Shown one piece after another: positions 26,187 through 36,000 of a stretch of DNA of 64,000 nucleotides (the stretch's first letter is position 1; each line of letters opens with the position of its first letter). The position numbers and the translations under genes were made by a program. Origin of the DNA: Flavobacterium plurextorum (GTDB taxonomy: Bacteria > Bacteroidota > Bacteroidia > Flavobacteriales > Flavobacteriaceae); contig NZ_MUHD01000043.1 in NCBI RefSeq assembly GCF_002217395.1, forward strand, positions 1-64,000, written 5' to 3'. The notes under the pieces are model-generated. The model saw only the letters and a list, made by a program, of their open reading frames with translations. It was not told the origin of the DNA and did not search any database.

Positions 26187-26423
26187 ATGATTGAAGTTAA
26201 ATATTTTGGAGCTGTAGCCGAAAAGACAAAATGTGAATTCGAAAAGTTATCTTTTTCTGAAGTTTCACTGCAAAAACTATTGCAGGACTTAAATGAAAAA
26301 TATGAGTTCGAATCTCTGACTTTCAGCGTTGCCGTAAACCAAAAAATAGTTTCAAAAACAACAGATTTTACATTACAGACAAGCGATGTTGTGGCTTTGT
26401 TGCCGCCGTTTGCAGGAGGATAA
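26187..26423 (+). CDS. moaD: Molybdopterin synthase sulfur carrier subunit MoaD
   Basis: A 78-residue ubiquitin-like protein ending in Gly-Gly (PPFAGG). The C-terminal glycine is adenylylated by MoeB and then carries sulfur as thiocarboxylate to MoaE. It sits between cobA and moeB with gaps of 2 and 4 bases, a tight operon. Confidence 0.9.
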   Translation: MIEVKYFGAVAEKTKCEFEKLSFSEVSLQKLLQDLNEKYEFESLTFSVAVNQKIVSKTTDFTLQTSDVVALLPPFAGG

Positions 26424-26427
26424 AAGA

Positions 26428-27498
26428 ATGAATACATCAAACCGATATAACAGACAAATAATTCTTCCAGAGATTGGAGACGAAGGTCAGTACAAATTGC
26501 TGAAATCTAAAATTTTGGTTGTTGGTGCCGGTGGTTTGGGCGCAGCGATTTTGCCATATTTGGCTTCCGCGGGAGTTGGTGAAATTGGGATTGTGGATGA
26601 TGATACAATTGAAATTTCAAATCTGCACCGACAAGTTATTTATAAAACTTCAGCAGTTGGAAAATCAAAAGCTGAAGAAGCCAAATTGATGATTTCTGAG
26701 TTGAATTCTGAAGTAAAAGTAAACGCAGTTTCTGAAAAGTTATCAGCAAAAAATGCTATTTCATTATTTGAAAAATATGATATTATTGTTGACGCAACAG
26801 ATAGTATTGCAGTAAAATATTTAATAAATGATGCTTGTCTTGTCGTTAATAAACCAATGGTTTATGGATCTATTTTTAGATTTCAGGGACAAGTTTCTGT
26901 TTTTAATTATCAAAACGGACCAACGTATAGATGTTTGTATCCCGATGAAAATAATAATGCTTTGAATTGTGAAGATGCGGGAGTAATTGGAATCTCAGTT
27001 GGAATTATCGGTCTGCTTCAAGCAAATGAAGTTTTAAAAATGATTCTCGGAATCGGAGAAGTTTTGAACGGAAAAATATTGGTTTACAATATTTTGAACA
27101 ACGAACAGCAAAAATATGGTTTTGACAAAAGTGATATTCAGTCAATAAGCAGAGAATCATTCGAAGAAAAATATAATAAATCTGAGGTTGCAGAAATAAG
27201 TTTTGATTTAGTTTTAGAGGAAATAAACAATGATTCTGTTTTATTTGTAGATGTTAGAAATAGTGATGAATTGCCAAAAATCAGTTTAAAAAATCAAGTT
27301 CAGATTCCGTTAATGCTTTTGGAAAATGAAATCGAAAAAATTGACAAAAACCAAATGATCTACGTTTTCTGTCAATCCGGAATCAGAAGTAAAATGGCAG
27401 TTGAGGTATTTCAAAAACTTCAATTTAAGAATGTGAAAAGTATTGCTGGAGGCGTTTTAGCAATGAAGAATTTATTGAAAGAAGAAATAAAAGTATAG
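26428..27498 (+). CDS. moeB: Molybdopterin-synthase adenylyltransferase MoeB with rhodanese domain
   Basis: Activates the MoaD C-terminus. I start it at the ATG at 26428 with GGAGG 8 bases upstream. A longer frame from 26386 would overlap moaD. The 356-residue protein has a ThiF/MoeB domain with the nucleotide-binding loop VVGAGGLGA and a C-terminal rhodanese domain whose loop FCQSGIRS carries active Cys315. The fused rhodanese can supply the sulfur for MoaD. The usual pair of zinc CxxC motifs is not obvious, only CLYP and NCEDAGV segments. Confidence 0.9.
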   Translation: MNTSNRYNRQIILPEIGDEGQYKLLKSKILVVGAGGLGAAILPYLASAGVGEIGIVDDDTIEISNLHRQVIYKTSAVGKSKAEEAKLMISELNSEVKVNAVSEKLSAKNAISLFEKYDIIVDATDSIAVKYLINDACLVVNKPMVYGSIFRFQGQVSVFNYQNGPTYRCLYPDENNNALNCEDAGVIGISVGIIGLLQANEVLKMILGIGEVLNGKILVYNILNNEQQKYGFDKSDIQSISRESFEEKYNKSEVAEISFDLVLEEINNDSVLFVDVRNSDELPKISLKNQVQIPLMLLENEIEKIDKNQMIYVFCQSGIRSKMAVEVFQKLQFKNVKSIAGGVLAMKNLLKEEIKV

Positions 27499-27517
27499 TC
27501 ACAGATTATTGTTTAGG

Positions 27518-27588
27518 TTGTCACCCTGAGCAGAGTCGAAGGGCGTTCCAATTGGGCTCGGGCTTCGACTCCGCTCAGCCTGACAAAG
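27518..27588. repeat. REP-like palindrome (CTGAGC/GCTCAG family)
   Basis: TTGTCACCCTGAGCAGAGTC and, inverted, GACTCCGCTCAGCCTGACAA form long imperfect arms in the gap between moeB and moaE. Related GTCAGGCTGAGCGAAGTCGA elements are at 30074, 32906 and 42778. Confidence 0.6.
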
Positions 27589-27643
27589 CAAGTAAAAATC
27601 CTTTTAATCTCTGTAATCAGTGGCAAAAAAAAACATATAAAAA

Positions 27644-28075
27644 ATGAGTAAAAATGTATTTGTAGAAGGACCAATTTCTCCTGAATTTATTGCTGAGTCA
27701 ATCGCAAAACACCAATCGAAACATACAATTGGGGCGCACAATATTTTTTTAGGACAAGTTCGTGCCGATGTAATTCACGATAATACAGTTGTTGCAATTG
27801 ATTATTCGGCTTACACCGATATGGCAAATGAGGCATTGCACACAATTCGCGAGAAAACTTTTGCTAAATTCGACTTAACCTGCATGCACATTTATCACAG
27901 TTTAGGCGTTGTAAAAGCAGGTGAAATCTGTTTGTTTGTGTTTGTTTCGGCAACTCGACGCAAACAAGTTTATGAAGCCACAGAAACCATCGTAAACTGG
28001 ATAAAAACCGACGTGCCAATTTTTGGTAAAGAAATGTTTGAAAACGATACATTCACTTGGAAACAAAATAGTTAA
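27644..28075 (+). CDS. moaE: Molybdopterin synthase catalytic subunit MoaE
   Basis: Converts precursor Z to molybdopterin with sulfur from MoaD. The 143-residue protein has the MoaE core with GAHNIFLGQVR, the HSLGVVKAGEICLFV segment and the catalytic-lysine region near the end (VPIFGKEMFE). Its stop codon overlaps the start of the next gene by one base. Confidence 0.92.
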   Translation: MSKNVFVEGPISPEFIAESIAKHQSKHTIGAHNIFLGQVRADVIHDNTVVAIDYSAYTDMANEALHTIREKTFAKFDLTCMHIYHSLGVVKAGEICLFVFVSATRRKQVYEATETIVNWIKTDVPIFGKEMFENDTFTWKQNS

Positions 28076-28989
28076 TGGTAGATATTACGCATAAAATAAG
28101 CACATTACGAAAAGCAACAGCATCGGCAATTGTAAAAGTCAGTAAACAAGAAACAATTGATGCTGTGGTAAATAATCTTGTGCCAAAAGGAAATGTTCTC
28201 GAAATGGCAAAAACAGCTGGATTATTTGCGGTAAAAAACACGCATTTATCCATTCCCGATTGTCATCCGATTCCAATTGAATTTACTTCGGTAGAATATA
28301 AAATTGAAGGATTAGAAATTCAGATTATCTTTAATGTAAAAACCGTTTACAAAACCGGAGTTGAGGTTGAAGCTATGCACGGAGCATCAATCGTAGCATT
28401 GACGATGTACGATATGCTGAAACCAATTGATAAAGAAATCGAGATTTCGACTATCAAATTGATTACTAAAGAAGGCGGAAAATCCTCTTTCAAAAATAAA
28501 TTTCCAAACGTTATAAAAGCGGCTGTTTTTGTTTGTTCTGATTCCATTTTTGCAGGCGATAAAGAAGATCGATCGGGAAAAATAATCGTAGAAAAATTAG
28601 ATTCATACGGAGTTGAAACTTCGCATTATGAAATTATTCCTGACGAATTAGATATTATTCAGGAAAGAACAAAAGCTTACGCCAAAGAAAATCAGCTGGT
28701 AATTTTTACGGGCGGAACAGGATTATCACCGAGAGATGTAACGCCAGAAGCTTTGTCGCCAATATTAGAAAGCAGAATTCCAGGAATTGAGGAAGCCATT
28801 CGTGATTACGGACAGCAAAGAATGCCTTACGCAATGTTGTCTAGAACTGTTGCAGGAACTTTGGGCAAAAGCTTAGTTTTGGCTTTACCAGGCTCTACAA
28901 ACGGAGCGAGAGAATCGATGGATGCTGTGTTTCCGCATGTAATGCACGTTTTTCATATTTTAAAAGGAAAAAATCATGACAGCCTCTAA
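28075..28989 (+). CDS. moaCB: MoaC-MoaB/MogA fusion protein
   Basis: A 304-residue two-domain enzyme. The N-terminal MoaC part (about 1-150) has VDITHKISTLRKATA and EAMHGASIVALTMYDMLK and helps make cyclic pyranopterin monophosphate. The C-terminal MoaB/MogA part (about 155-304) has FTGGTGLSPRDVTPEAL and LPGSTNGARESMDAV and adenylylates molybdopterin. Such fusions are known in Bacteroidota. The linker is short (GGKSSFKNKFPN). The start overlaps the moaE stop by 1 base and the end overlaps moaA by 14 bases, so translation is probably coupled. Confidence 0.92.
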   Translation: MVDITHKISTLRKATASAIVKVSKQETIDAVVNNLVPKGNVLEMAKTAGLFAVKNTHLSIPDCHPIPIEFTSVEYKIEGLEIQIIFNVKTVYKTGVEVEAMHGASIVALTMYDMLKPIDKEIEISTIKLITKEGGKSSFKNKFPNVIKAAVFVCSDSIFAGDKEDRSGKIIVEKLDSYGVETSHYEIIPDELDIIQERTKAYAKENQLVIFTGGTGLSPRDVTPEALSPILESRIPGIEEAIRDYGQQRMPYAMLSRTVAGTLGKSLVLALPGSTNGARESMDAVFPHVMHVFHILKGKNHDSL

Positions 28990-29983
28990 TACTATTTTGA
29001 CGGATGGTTTTGGACGCAGACACAATTATCTGCGCATTTCGCTGTTGGAAAAATGCAATCTGCGTTGTACATACTGCATGCCAGCCGACGGAATTGCGCT
29101 TTCTCCAAAAGCGAGTTTAATGACTGCTGAAGAGATTTTTAGTATCGCCGAAACTTTCGTGAAAAATGGTGTTGATAAAATTAGATTAACGGGAGGAGAA
29201 CCACTTCTTCGAAAAGACTTTCCTGAGATTATTTCAAAATTGGTTTCTTTAGATATTTCGCTTTCTATTACGACAAACGGAATTTTAATTGACCGTCATA
29301 TTGCCGTTTTAAAGCAATTTAAAATCAAAAAGATCAATTTGAGTTTAGATACTTTGATTTCGTCTAAATTTCATGCTGTAACGCTTAGAAATCAGTTTGA
29401 GAAAGTTATTGATAATCTCCATTTACTTTTAAACAATGATTTTCAGGTAAAAGTAAATGTGGTTTTAATGAAAGGTTTTAATGATAATGAAATTGTTGAT
29501 TTTGTAAAATTAACGCAGTTTCTGCCTATTTCTGTGCGCTTCATTGAGTTTATGCCTTTTGCAGGAAACGAGTGGGACAGAAGTAAAATGGTTTCACAAA
29601 ATGAGATTTTATCTTTGGTTGGAAATACTTTTTCTTCAGATCAAATGCAAAAATTAGAAGACGAGAAAAACTTTACTTCCAGGAATTATAAAATAAAAGA
29701 TTTTCAAGGCGATTTCGGAATCATAAGTTCGATTACAAATCCGTTTTGTGACAGCTGCAACCGAATTCGTTTAACTGCTGACGGTAAAATAAAAAACTGT
29801 CTTTTTTCAAATTCTGAAACTGATTTATTGACTCCTTTTAGAAATGGCGAATCAATTATGAATTTAATTGAAACATCTATTCAAAGTAAAAAGAAAGTCA
29901 GAGCAGGAATGGTGACTATTGATGAAATGAATGATCCTGCTAAACATTTTGATAATCGCAGTATGATTGCAATTGGCGGATAG
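28976..29983 (+). CDS. moaA: GTP 3',8-cyclase MoaA (radical SAM)
   Basis: First step of molybdenum cofactor synthesis from GTP. The radical SAM cluster motif is CNLRCTYC (Cys27, Cys31, Cys34). The second [4Fe-4S] site is in CDSCNRIRLTADGKIKNC. The protein ends MIAIGG, with the double-glycine tail needed by MoaA. Its start lies inside the moaCB end. It is the last gene of the cofactor operon; no clear terminator follows, only short tandem repeats. Confidence 0.94.
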   Translation: MTASNTILTDGFGRRHNYLRISLLEKCNLRCTYCMPADGIALSPKASLMTAEEIFSIAETFVKNGVDKIRLTGGEPLLRKDFPEIISKLVSLDISLSITTNGILIDRHIAVLKQFKIKKINLSLDTLISSKFHAVTLRNQFEKVIDNLHLLLNNDFQVKVNVVLMKGFNDNEIVDFVKLTQFLPISVRFIEFMPFAGNEWDRSKMVSQNEILSLVGNTFSSDQMQKLEDEKNFTSRNYKIKDFQGDFGIISSITNPFCDSCNRIRLTADGKIKNCLFSNSETDLLTPFRNGESIMNLIETSIQSKKKVRAGMVTIDEMNDPAKHFDNRSMIAIGG

Positions 29984-30011
29984 TTTAATTGTTAAATGTT
30001 ATAATGTTAAA

Positions 30012-30074
30012 TGTGAATTGTGAATTGTGAATTGTGAAATGTTACTTGTGAAATGTGAAGTGTGAAGTGTGAAT
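30012..30074. repeat. Tandem heptamer TGTGAAW, nine units
   Basis: Nine consecutive 7-base units, TGTGAAT or close variants (one unit TGTTACT), run from 30012 to 30074. Similar words occur at 31196-31215 and 45495-45555. Non-coding. Confidence 0.65.
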
Positions 30075-30228
30075 TGTCAGGCTGAGCGAAGTCGAAGTCT
30101 TTTTACACAATCTTGTCATTTCGATCCCGAGGCTTCGGGAGAGAAATCACACTCGTAAATCGACAAAGATTGGCGATCTTATTTATGGAGCTACTTGCGA
30201 AGATTTCTCCTTCGTCGAAATGACAAAC
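30074..30228. repeat. REP-like palindromic element after moaA
   Basis: Starts TTGTCAGGCTGAGCGAAGTC and ends TTCGTCGAAATGACAAAC. In the middle is TTGTCATTTCGATCCCGAGG. It combines both words of the repeat family found at 32906, 42778, 49920 and 51656. With the tandem heptamers it fills the whole gap between moaA and the H1-like gene. Confidence 0.6.
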
Positions 30229-30251
30229 TGAGTGTAAGAGCTCAGAAATAA

Positions 30252-30285
30252 AAAAAAGGTTCAACTTTTTTAAAGCTAAACCTTT
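30252..30285 (-). terminator. Terminator of the H1-like gene
   Basis: On the minus strand AAAGGTTTAGC pairs with GTTGAACCTTT, followed by eight Ts, just past the gene's stop. Confidence 0.6.
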
Positions 30286-30293
30286 CTCAATAA

Positions 30294-30989
30294 TTATTTC
30301 TTCTTTTTAGCTTTTGCCTTTTTTTGAGACTTCGCTTTCTTTTTTGCGATTTTTTTAGCTTTAGCTTTTTCTTTCGCTTTTTTAGCTTTTTCTTTTTTCT
30401 TGGCTTTCGCTTTTAGTTTTGCTTTTTTAGCTTTCTCTTTCTTTTTATCTTTTTTAGCTTTTTCTTTTTTCTTAGCTGCTTTCTTTTTCTCTTTTTCCTT
30501 TTCTTTATCTTTCACTTTTTTGGCTTTTTTAGCAGCTTTATCTTTTTCAGTTTTAACTGCTTGGTTAGTATTCTCTTTTTTAGGTTCAGTAATTGGTGTT
30601 GCAGCAACTGTCGTTTTTTCTTCTGACTTTGCTGCAGGAGTTAATACTTTTTTTGCTGGTGCTTTTCGTACAGCCGGTTTTGGCGTAGTCGTTGCTGCAG
30701 ATTTTACAACTGCTTTAGCAGGTGCTTTTGCTGTAGGTGTTGCGGCAGCTTTTGTAACAGAAGCAGCAGGAGCCTTGGTTGTTGTAGGCTTTGATGCAGC
30801 AGGTTTTGCCGCAGTTGCTTTTGTCGCAGTTGGTTTTGCTGCTGTCGTTTTTGCAGGTGCAGCTTTGCGAACTGGAGCTTTCTTAACAGGAGTATTTTCT
30901 GGTTTTGCGTTTTCTGCAACTGGTTTAACAGCTTCAGGTTTTACAGAATCGATTTTTTCCGGGGTACTTTCTTCGGGTTTGTTTTCCAT
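30294..30989 (-). CDS. Lysine/alanine-rich histone H1-like protein
   Basis: A 231-residue, low-complexity basic protein. The N-terminal third is Pro/Ala/Thr/Lys-rich (repeats of KPAA, KAPA, KATAA), and the C-terminal third is almost only Lys, Ala and Glu (KKEKAKKAKLKAKAKKKEK). No folded domain is visible. Similar tails occur in bacterial histone H1-like and nucleoid-binding proteins, so DNA or RNA binding is likely but unproven. It is a single gene with its own terminator. The antisense frame is long only because of the repetitive codons. Confidence 0.65.
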   Translation of the reverse strand: MENKPEESTPEKIDSVKPEAVKPVAENAKPENTPVKKAPVRKAAPAKTTAAKPTATKATAAKPAASKPTTTKAPAASVTKAAATPTAKAPAKAVVKSAATTTPKPAVRKAPAKKVLTPAAKSEEKTTVAATPITEPKKENTNQAVKTEKDKAAKKAKKVKDKEKEKEKKKAAKKKEKAKKDKKKEKAKKAKLKAKAKKKEKAKKAKEKAKAKKIAKKKAKSQKKAKAKKKK

Positions 30990-31391
30990 ATTAAATGCGC
31001 TTTTAGGTAAGTTTATCGTTAGTAATGTAACTAAATTGTTAATTCACAGTTAAGTAAAGATAATTATAAAACAAGTTACTCAATGTTAAGTTTTCCTATA
31101 AAAATTAATATTAAGTAACTGAAAGTGAATTATTTGTTTTTTTGCTTGAAATTTATAATCAAAATCTCTTAACAATTCTACATGAAAAAATGAGGTGTGA
31201 TTATGAATTGTGAATTAGGAAACTTCAAATAAAGTCAAGTGAAAACAAATGCTCTATTCCTGAAGAAAGAGACATTCTATTGTGTTGTTCTCAATAACGA
31301 TCAAGAATCCCAAAAGACATATTGAACAGCAGGGCAGGAGCACTAGCGAAATAACGAAGTAAATTGCTTCTAAATAGTGCTGGTGAAGATA
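30990..31391. other. Gene-free stretch
   Basis: About 400 bases of AT-rich sequence between two minus-strand genes. It must hold the H1-like gene's promoter, though I see no full TTTG/TAnnTTTG pair. AGCACTA (31339) and TAGTGCT (31375) could form a weak stem after the rubredoxin gene. Nothing else is recognised. Confidence 0.4.
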
Positions 31392-32822
31392 TTAGTTTGT
31401 AATAATCTCTAAAATTTTAAAATTGCTTTTTGGAGCTTCACATAAAGAACAGCAATAATCTTCGCCTAAATCTGTAAATAAAATTCCCTTCGGAATGCCT
31501 TGACTTTCATCTCCATATTCGGGTTTATAAAGCGTTAAACATTCTTGACATTGGTAAATATCCAATTGTGGTTTTTCCTTTTTTTGTGGGTTTTCAGTAG
31601 TTTCAGTTGTTGCATTTCCGAGTTCATCAAAATATTTTCGGCTTAATTCGATTAGAATAGTTGGCAGTTCAAGTTTGTCAATATCTTGAGAGTGAACGAT
31701 ATATTCTCGTGTATTTGGATCAAAATTCTTAGCAAACAAAACATTGTAAGTATCTCTGATTTTAATGGATTCTAAAGCCGCTGGAAGTTCATTTTTTTCG
31801 ATAACAATCGAAGTAAAATAATGTCCGTCCCGATTGTATTCTGAAATACCAAAATTCAGTCCATAAGTGCTTATGTCAAATTGATCAAGTGTACGAACTA
31901 AAAATGTTTTCAAGTTCAAAGCCCATTCCATAGCAACAGGCAGATGCCAATTTAATTCTAATAAAGAATGACGAACATTAATTCCGCGTTTGCCTAAGAA
32001 CTTTTCCCATTCTAGTTTTCGGTCTTTCGGAATTCCTTTTATGATGAACGATTTCCAAGGCGTGATACATATTTTTCCAATTTTGCATTCAAAACACAAA
32101 TCGCACATTTCTTTCAGGAAATCTAAATCGTATAAATTATTTCGCCAATAAAGCCCAAGCCAGTATTGATCGATTCCCATTCTGTTCATTCCTTCATAAT
32201 AAGGAAAAGGATAAAACGGAATATTTAAAGGCTTGTCAATTGTTCGATTATTAGTGTCTAAAGCTTCGCTTATCAGCGTAAAAAGCATTTCGATATCAAG
32301 TGTGGTTTCGTCTGTAATTTTCTCAATTTCGTAATATGTCTTCGCTAAATCCCAAGTATAAATCAAGACAGGATAAACTTCCATCTTTTCCCATTTTGGA
32401 AGCCTGATATATAAATACCAATAATCTTCATGTTCTGAAGCTATAAAGTTTAAATGTCCGGTAAATAAAGGAACCAACTGTTGTTTTGGATCTGTAATGT
32501 TTACTTTTAGTTTGGGTTGTTCTTTAAATTCTTCTAAAACATACAAAAATCGATTTCCTGTCAGCCAATTGGTATTTCTAAAAATATCCGTCGAAACATA
32601 AGAAGAAACAATATTATTCCCGCTTTTTTGATCTGGATAAACAAAATGATGTTTCCCCAAAGTTGTTTTATCTAAAGATTTAAAACCTTTTGGGAAAATA
32701 ATATCCTGTCTTGAACCAAAAGAAATAGAATCCAGACCTTCGTCTAAAGCAATGTTTACTACTTCTTGTAGTTCTCCCGGCGAAATAACGCCGCCTTTTA
32801 CTATTAATCTTGTCAATTCCAT
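31392..32822 (-). CDS. Degenerate nitrite/sulfite reductase-like protein with C-terminal rubredoxin
   Basis: A 476-residue protein. Residues about 8-70 (GVISPGELQEVVNIALDEGL, FGSRQDIIFPKGF) and 250-290 (ICITPWKSFIIKGIPKD) resemble the two ferredoxin-like half domains of nitrite/sulfite reductases. The C-terminal C-x5-C and C-x3-C cluster/siroheme cysteines of that family are missing. Instead there is Cys240/243/246/252 (CxxCxxCx5C) in the middle and a rubredoxin domain at 423-476 with Cys425, Cys428, Cys458 and Cys461. It lies next to the nitrate reductase fusion gene on the same strand. I suggest an electron carrier or assembly partner for nitrate or nitrite reduction; catalysis is doubtful. 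Confidence 0.7.
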   Translation of the reverse strand: MELTRLIVKGGVISPGELQEVVNIALDEGLDSISFGSRQDIIFPKGFKSLDKTTLGKHHFVYPDQKSGNNIVSSYVSTDIFRNTNWLTGNRFLYVLEEFKEQPKLKVNITDPKQQLVPLFTGHLNFIASEHEDYWYLYIRLPKWEKMEVYPVLIYTWDLAKTYYEIEKITDETTLDIEMLFTLISEALDTNNRTIDKPLNIPFYPFPYYEGMNRMGIDQYWLGLYWRNNLYDLDFLKEMCDLCFECKIGKICITPWKSFIIKGIPKDRKLEWEKFLGKRGINVRHSLLELNWHLPVAMEWALNLKTFLVRTLDQFDISTYGLNFGISEYNRDGHYFTSIVIEKNELPAALESIKIRDTYNVLFAKNFDPNTREYIVHSQDIDKLELPTILIELSRKYFDELGNATTETTENPQKKEKPQLDIYQCQECLTLYKPEYGDESQGIPKGILFTDLGEDYCCSLCEAPKSNFKILEIITN

Positions 32823-32825
32823 TTG

Positions 32826-33015
32826 TTTATTTGTTTCAAGTTTTCTTTGTTTCAGGTTTTCTTTGTTTCAGGTTTCAAGTTTCAGGTTTCAGGTTTTTCT
32901 CGAGCTTGTCAGGCTGAGCGAAGTCGAAGCCTTTTACGTGTAGCCCTTCTCTCGACGCCTCGGGATTGAAATGACATACTGTACGCAACTTGAAACATGA
33001 AACAAAGAAAACTTG
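32826..33015. repeat. CAGGTTTCAAG simple repeats plus REP-like element
   Basis: Several copies of TTTCAGGTTT and TTTCAAGTTT (32826-32898) face GAAACATGAAACAAAG and ACTTGAAAC at 32990-33012. Between them, at 32906-32976, is a GTCAGGCTGAGCGAAGTCGA element. All non-coding. Confidence 0.55.
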
Positions 33016-33025
33016 AAACATTTTT

Positions 33026-36000
33026 TCAAACTTTACATTTCGCCAATATCTCTTTAACCTCCGTTTTACAGCTTCCGCATCCTAATCCTGCGCCCGTGTT
33101 TTTGCATAAATCGGTAAAATCGTTCACACCGCTTTTTATGGTTTCTTCAATATTTCCTGCGCCAACCTGACTGCAGGAACAAACTAATTTTCCTAAAACA
33201 GGTTTTGCGGTTGAACTTCCTCTTAAAAGCATATTTCGCTTGTCTGATAATTCGATTTTGCTTTCAATCATCGTTTTGAATTCGGCAAATTCGTTCTTAT
33301 CTCCCATTAAAATAGCACCAACTAAGAGATCATCTTTTACAATGCATTTTTTGTAATAACGTTTTTTCAAATCAGTAAAAACAATTTCTTCATACGAATC
33401 ATCGTTTTCTGGAATTGTAATATCTCCAATACTGCACAGATTTATGTCTTCTAATTTTAAAATATTCATTAAAATCGAACCTTTGTAATAACTGCTGATA
33501 TCGCCCGCTAAAAAGTTTGCCAGAATATCTGCTTGTTCTTCGGCGGCAGAAGTAATTCCGAATAATTTATTATTGAATTCCGCTATTTCTCCAATTGCAA
33601 AAATATCAGGATTTGAAGTTTGTAAATATTGATTGACTTTTACGCCGCGCCCGCAAGCCAAACCGTTTTCTCTCGCAATTTCGATATTCGGAATTGTTCC
33701 AATCGTATAAACAATTGCATTTGCAGTTATGATTTTACCGCTTTTTAAAGCAATTTCAATTTCGTTTTCATTATCCGTTTCAAAAACGGTGCTGACTTCA
33801 TTATCAAAATAAATCTGAATATCACGGAGTTGTACTTCTTCGGCTAATAATTTACTAGAAATTCGATCCAGCTGACGTTCCATTAAACGTGAAGCTCTCT
33901 GAATTATAGTAGTTTTTACTTTTTTATGTTTTAAAGCAGCAGCCAATTCCAACCCTAATAATCCGCCGCCAATAATAACAACATGCTGTTCTTCCGGCGG
34001 AAGATTGGTGCTGTCAAGATGTTTTTTTAAACGGTCAGCATCTTCTTTTCTTCTTACGGTAAATCGACCTGAAAGATGCAGTTGTGCATTTTCTGGAACA
34101 AAAGGACGACTTCCGGTTGCTAAAATCAAAGAATCGAAAGTGTGTATTTCGCCCAAACTATCTTTTATAGTTTTTGCACTAGTGTCTATTTTATTAATAG
34201 CAACTCCAGCTTTCATGGTAATATTAAGCTTGTTTAATGCTTCGCCGTCTTTAACCTTTAAAAGCTGTTCCCAAGTGAATTCTCCCGTCATATATTCGGG
34301 CAATAAAACGCGATTGTAAAACGGATTTATTTCATTCGAAAAAACAATAATTTCATCTGTAGTATTAAATTCACGATAATTTTGAATGAATCGGAATGAA
34401 GCTGCGCCGGCGCCAACAATGGCTATTTTCTGAAAGGGTTTTACATATTTTTTAATCGAAACCGTCGTGTATTTGAAATCAGGTTCTTTTGAAATCGGAT
34501 CTACAACAGTATTCGTTAAATTGTTTGTTCTATTCAAATCATTTTCAAGTTGTTTTCCCCAATGCATTGGAAGAAAAAGCACCTTTTCTTTAATAGAATC
34601 GGTCACTTTTGCTTTTACTCGAACTTCGCCATTTTTACTTGTAACGGTAATAATATCACCATTTTTAATTTCATTTTTAAATGCGTCAATTGGATTTATC
34701 TCTAAAACCGGACTTGGAATGTGAGTTAATAATCTCGAAACTTTTCCCGTTTTGGTCATTGTATGCCATTGATCGCGAATTCGTCCCGTAGTTAAAATAA
34801 AAGGAAATTCGGAATTGGGTTGTACCGATGTATTTTCGATTGAAACAGGCAGGTTAAAAATCGCCTTTCCAGAAGGCGTATAGAATTTTTTATCAGTAAA
34901 TAATCGTGGTGTTCCCGGATGTCCGTAATCTGGAACCGGCCATTGAAAAGTGCCTTCGGTTTTTAAACGATTATAATTTAAAAATGAAATATCAATATTA
35001 GTGCCTTTGGTAAGCGCACAATGCTCTTTGTAAATTTCTTCGGCGTTATTGAAATCAAAACCATGGAAATTCATTTTTTTAGCAAAACGAATTAAAATTT
35101 CAATATCAGGAAGTGCTTCTCCAGACGCATTAATTCCTTTTGGTAAATAAGAAATACGGCGTTCAGAATTAGTCATCGTTCCATCTTTCTCTAACCATCC
35201 GGCAGCCGGCAAAAGCAAATCGGCAAATTTTGCTGTGTCAGCATTATGCGAAATATCCTGAACCACCACAAATTTAGCGTTTTGAAGTGCTTTTTCGATT
35301 CGACGAGAATCTGGCAAACTAACCAATGGATTTGTGCAAATAATCCAAACAGCTTTCATTTTTCCCGATTCTAAAGCTTCAAACATTTCTGTTGCTGTTA
35401 AACCCGGTTTGTCTGAAATCTCGTCAACTCCCCAAAAATCAGCCACTTCTTTGCGATGTGTTGGATTTGCAATGTCTTTATGCGCTGCCAAAAGGGTCGC
35501 CATTCCGCCCACTTCACGTCCGCCCATAGCATTTGGCTGACCGGTTAATGAAAATGGACCAGAACCTGGTTTCCCAACTTGTCCTGTTAATAGAGACAAA
35601 TTCAGTAAAGCCGTATTTTTGTCAACGCCAACTGCACTTTGATTTAATCCCATAGCCCAAAGTGAAATAAATCCTTTTGCTTTTCCAATAATATCTGCGG
35701 CAAGTTTAATATCGTTTACTGATATTCCGCATAGTTTTGATGCTTTTTCAAGTGACGTACTAAGTACTAAATCTTTATATTGTTTGAAATTTTCAGCATT
35801 GTTTTTGACAAAATCGTGGTCAACATGGCCTTTTTCAATAATACGTCTGGCAATAGCATGATACAAAATAATGTCAGATCCTGGAAGAATTTGTAAATGT
35901 AAATCGGCGAAAGCGGCTGTATCAGTGCGCCTCGGATCAATTACTATTATCTTCGTTTTTGGATTTTTCTCTTTATGTTTTTCAAGCCGTCTAAATAGAA

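Noticed and set aside
15374..30000. Recent horizontal transfer of the nitrate genes
   Set aside because: Base composition and promoter style look like those of the neighbours, and no integrase or insertion sequence flanks the block. Without genome comparison this cannot be supported.
30000..30240. Possible CRISPR array after moaA
   Set aside because: The heptamer units are directly adjacent without spacers, and the rest is a single palindromic element. No cas genes are present.
30400..31053. A 217-residue plus-strand frame opposite the H1-like gene
   Set aside because: It is a Phe/Ala/Leu-rich shadow caused by the repetitive Lys/Ala codons on the minus strand.
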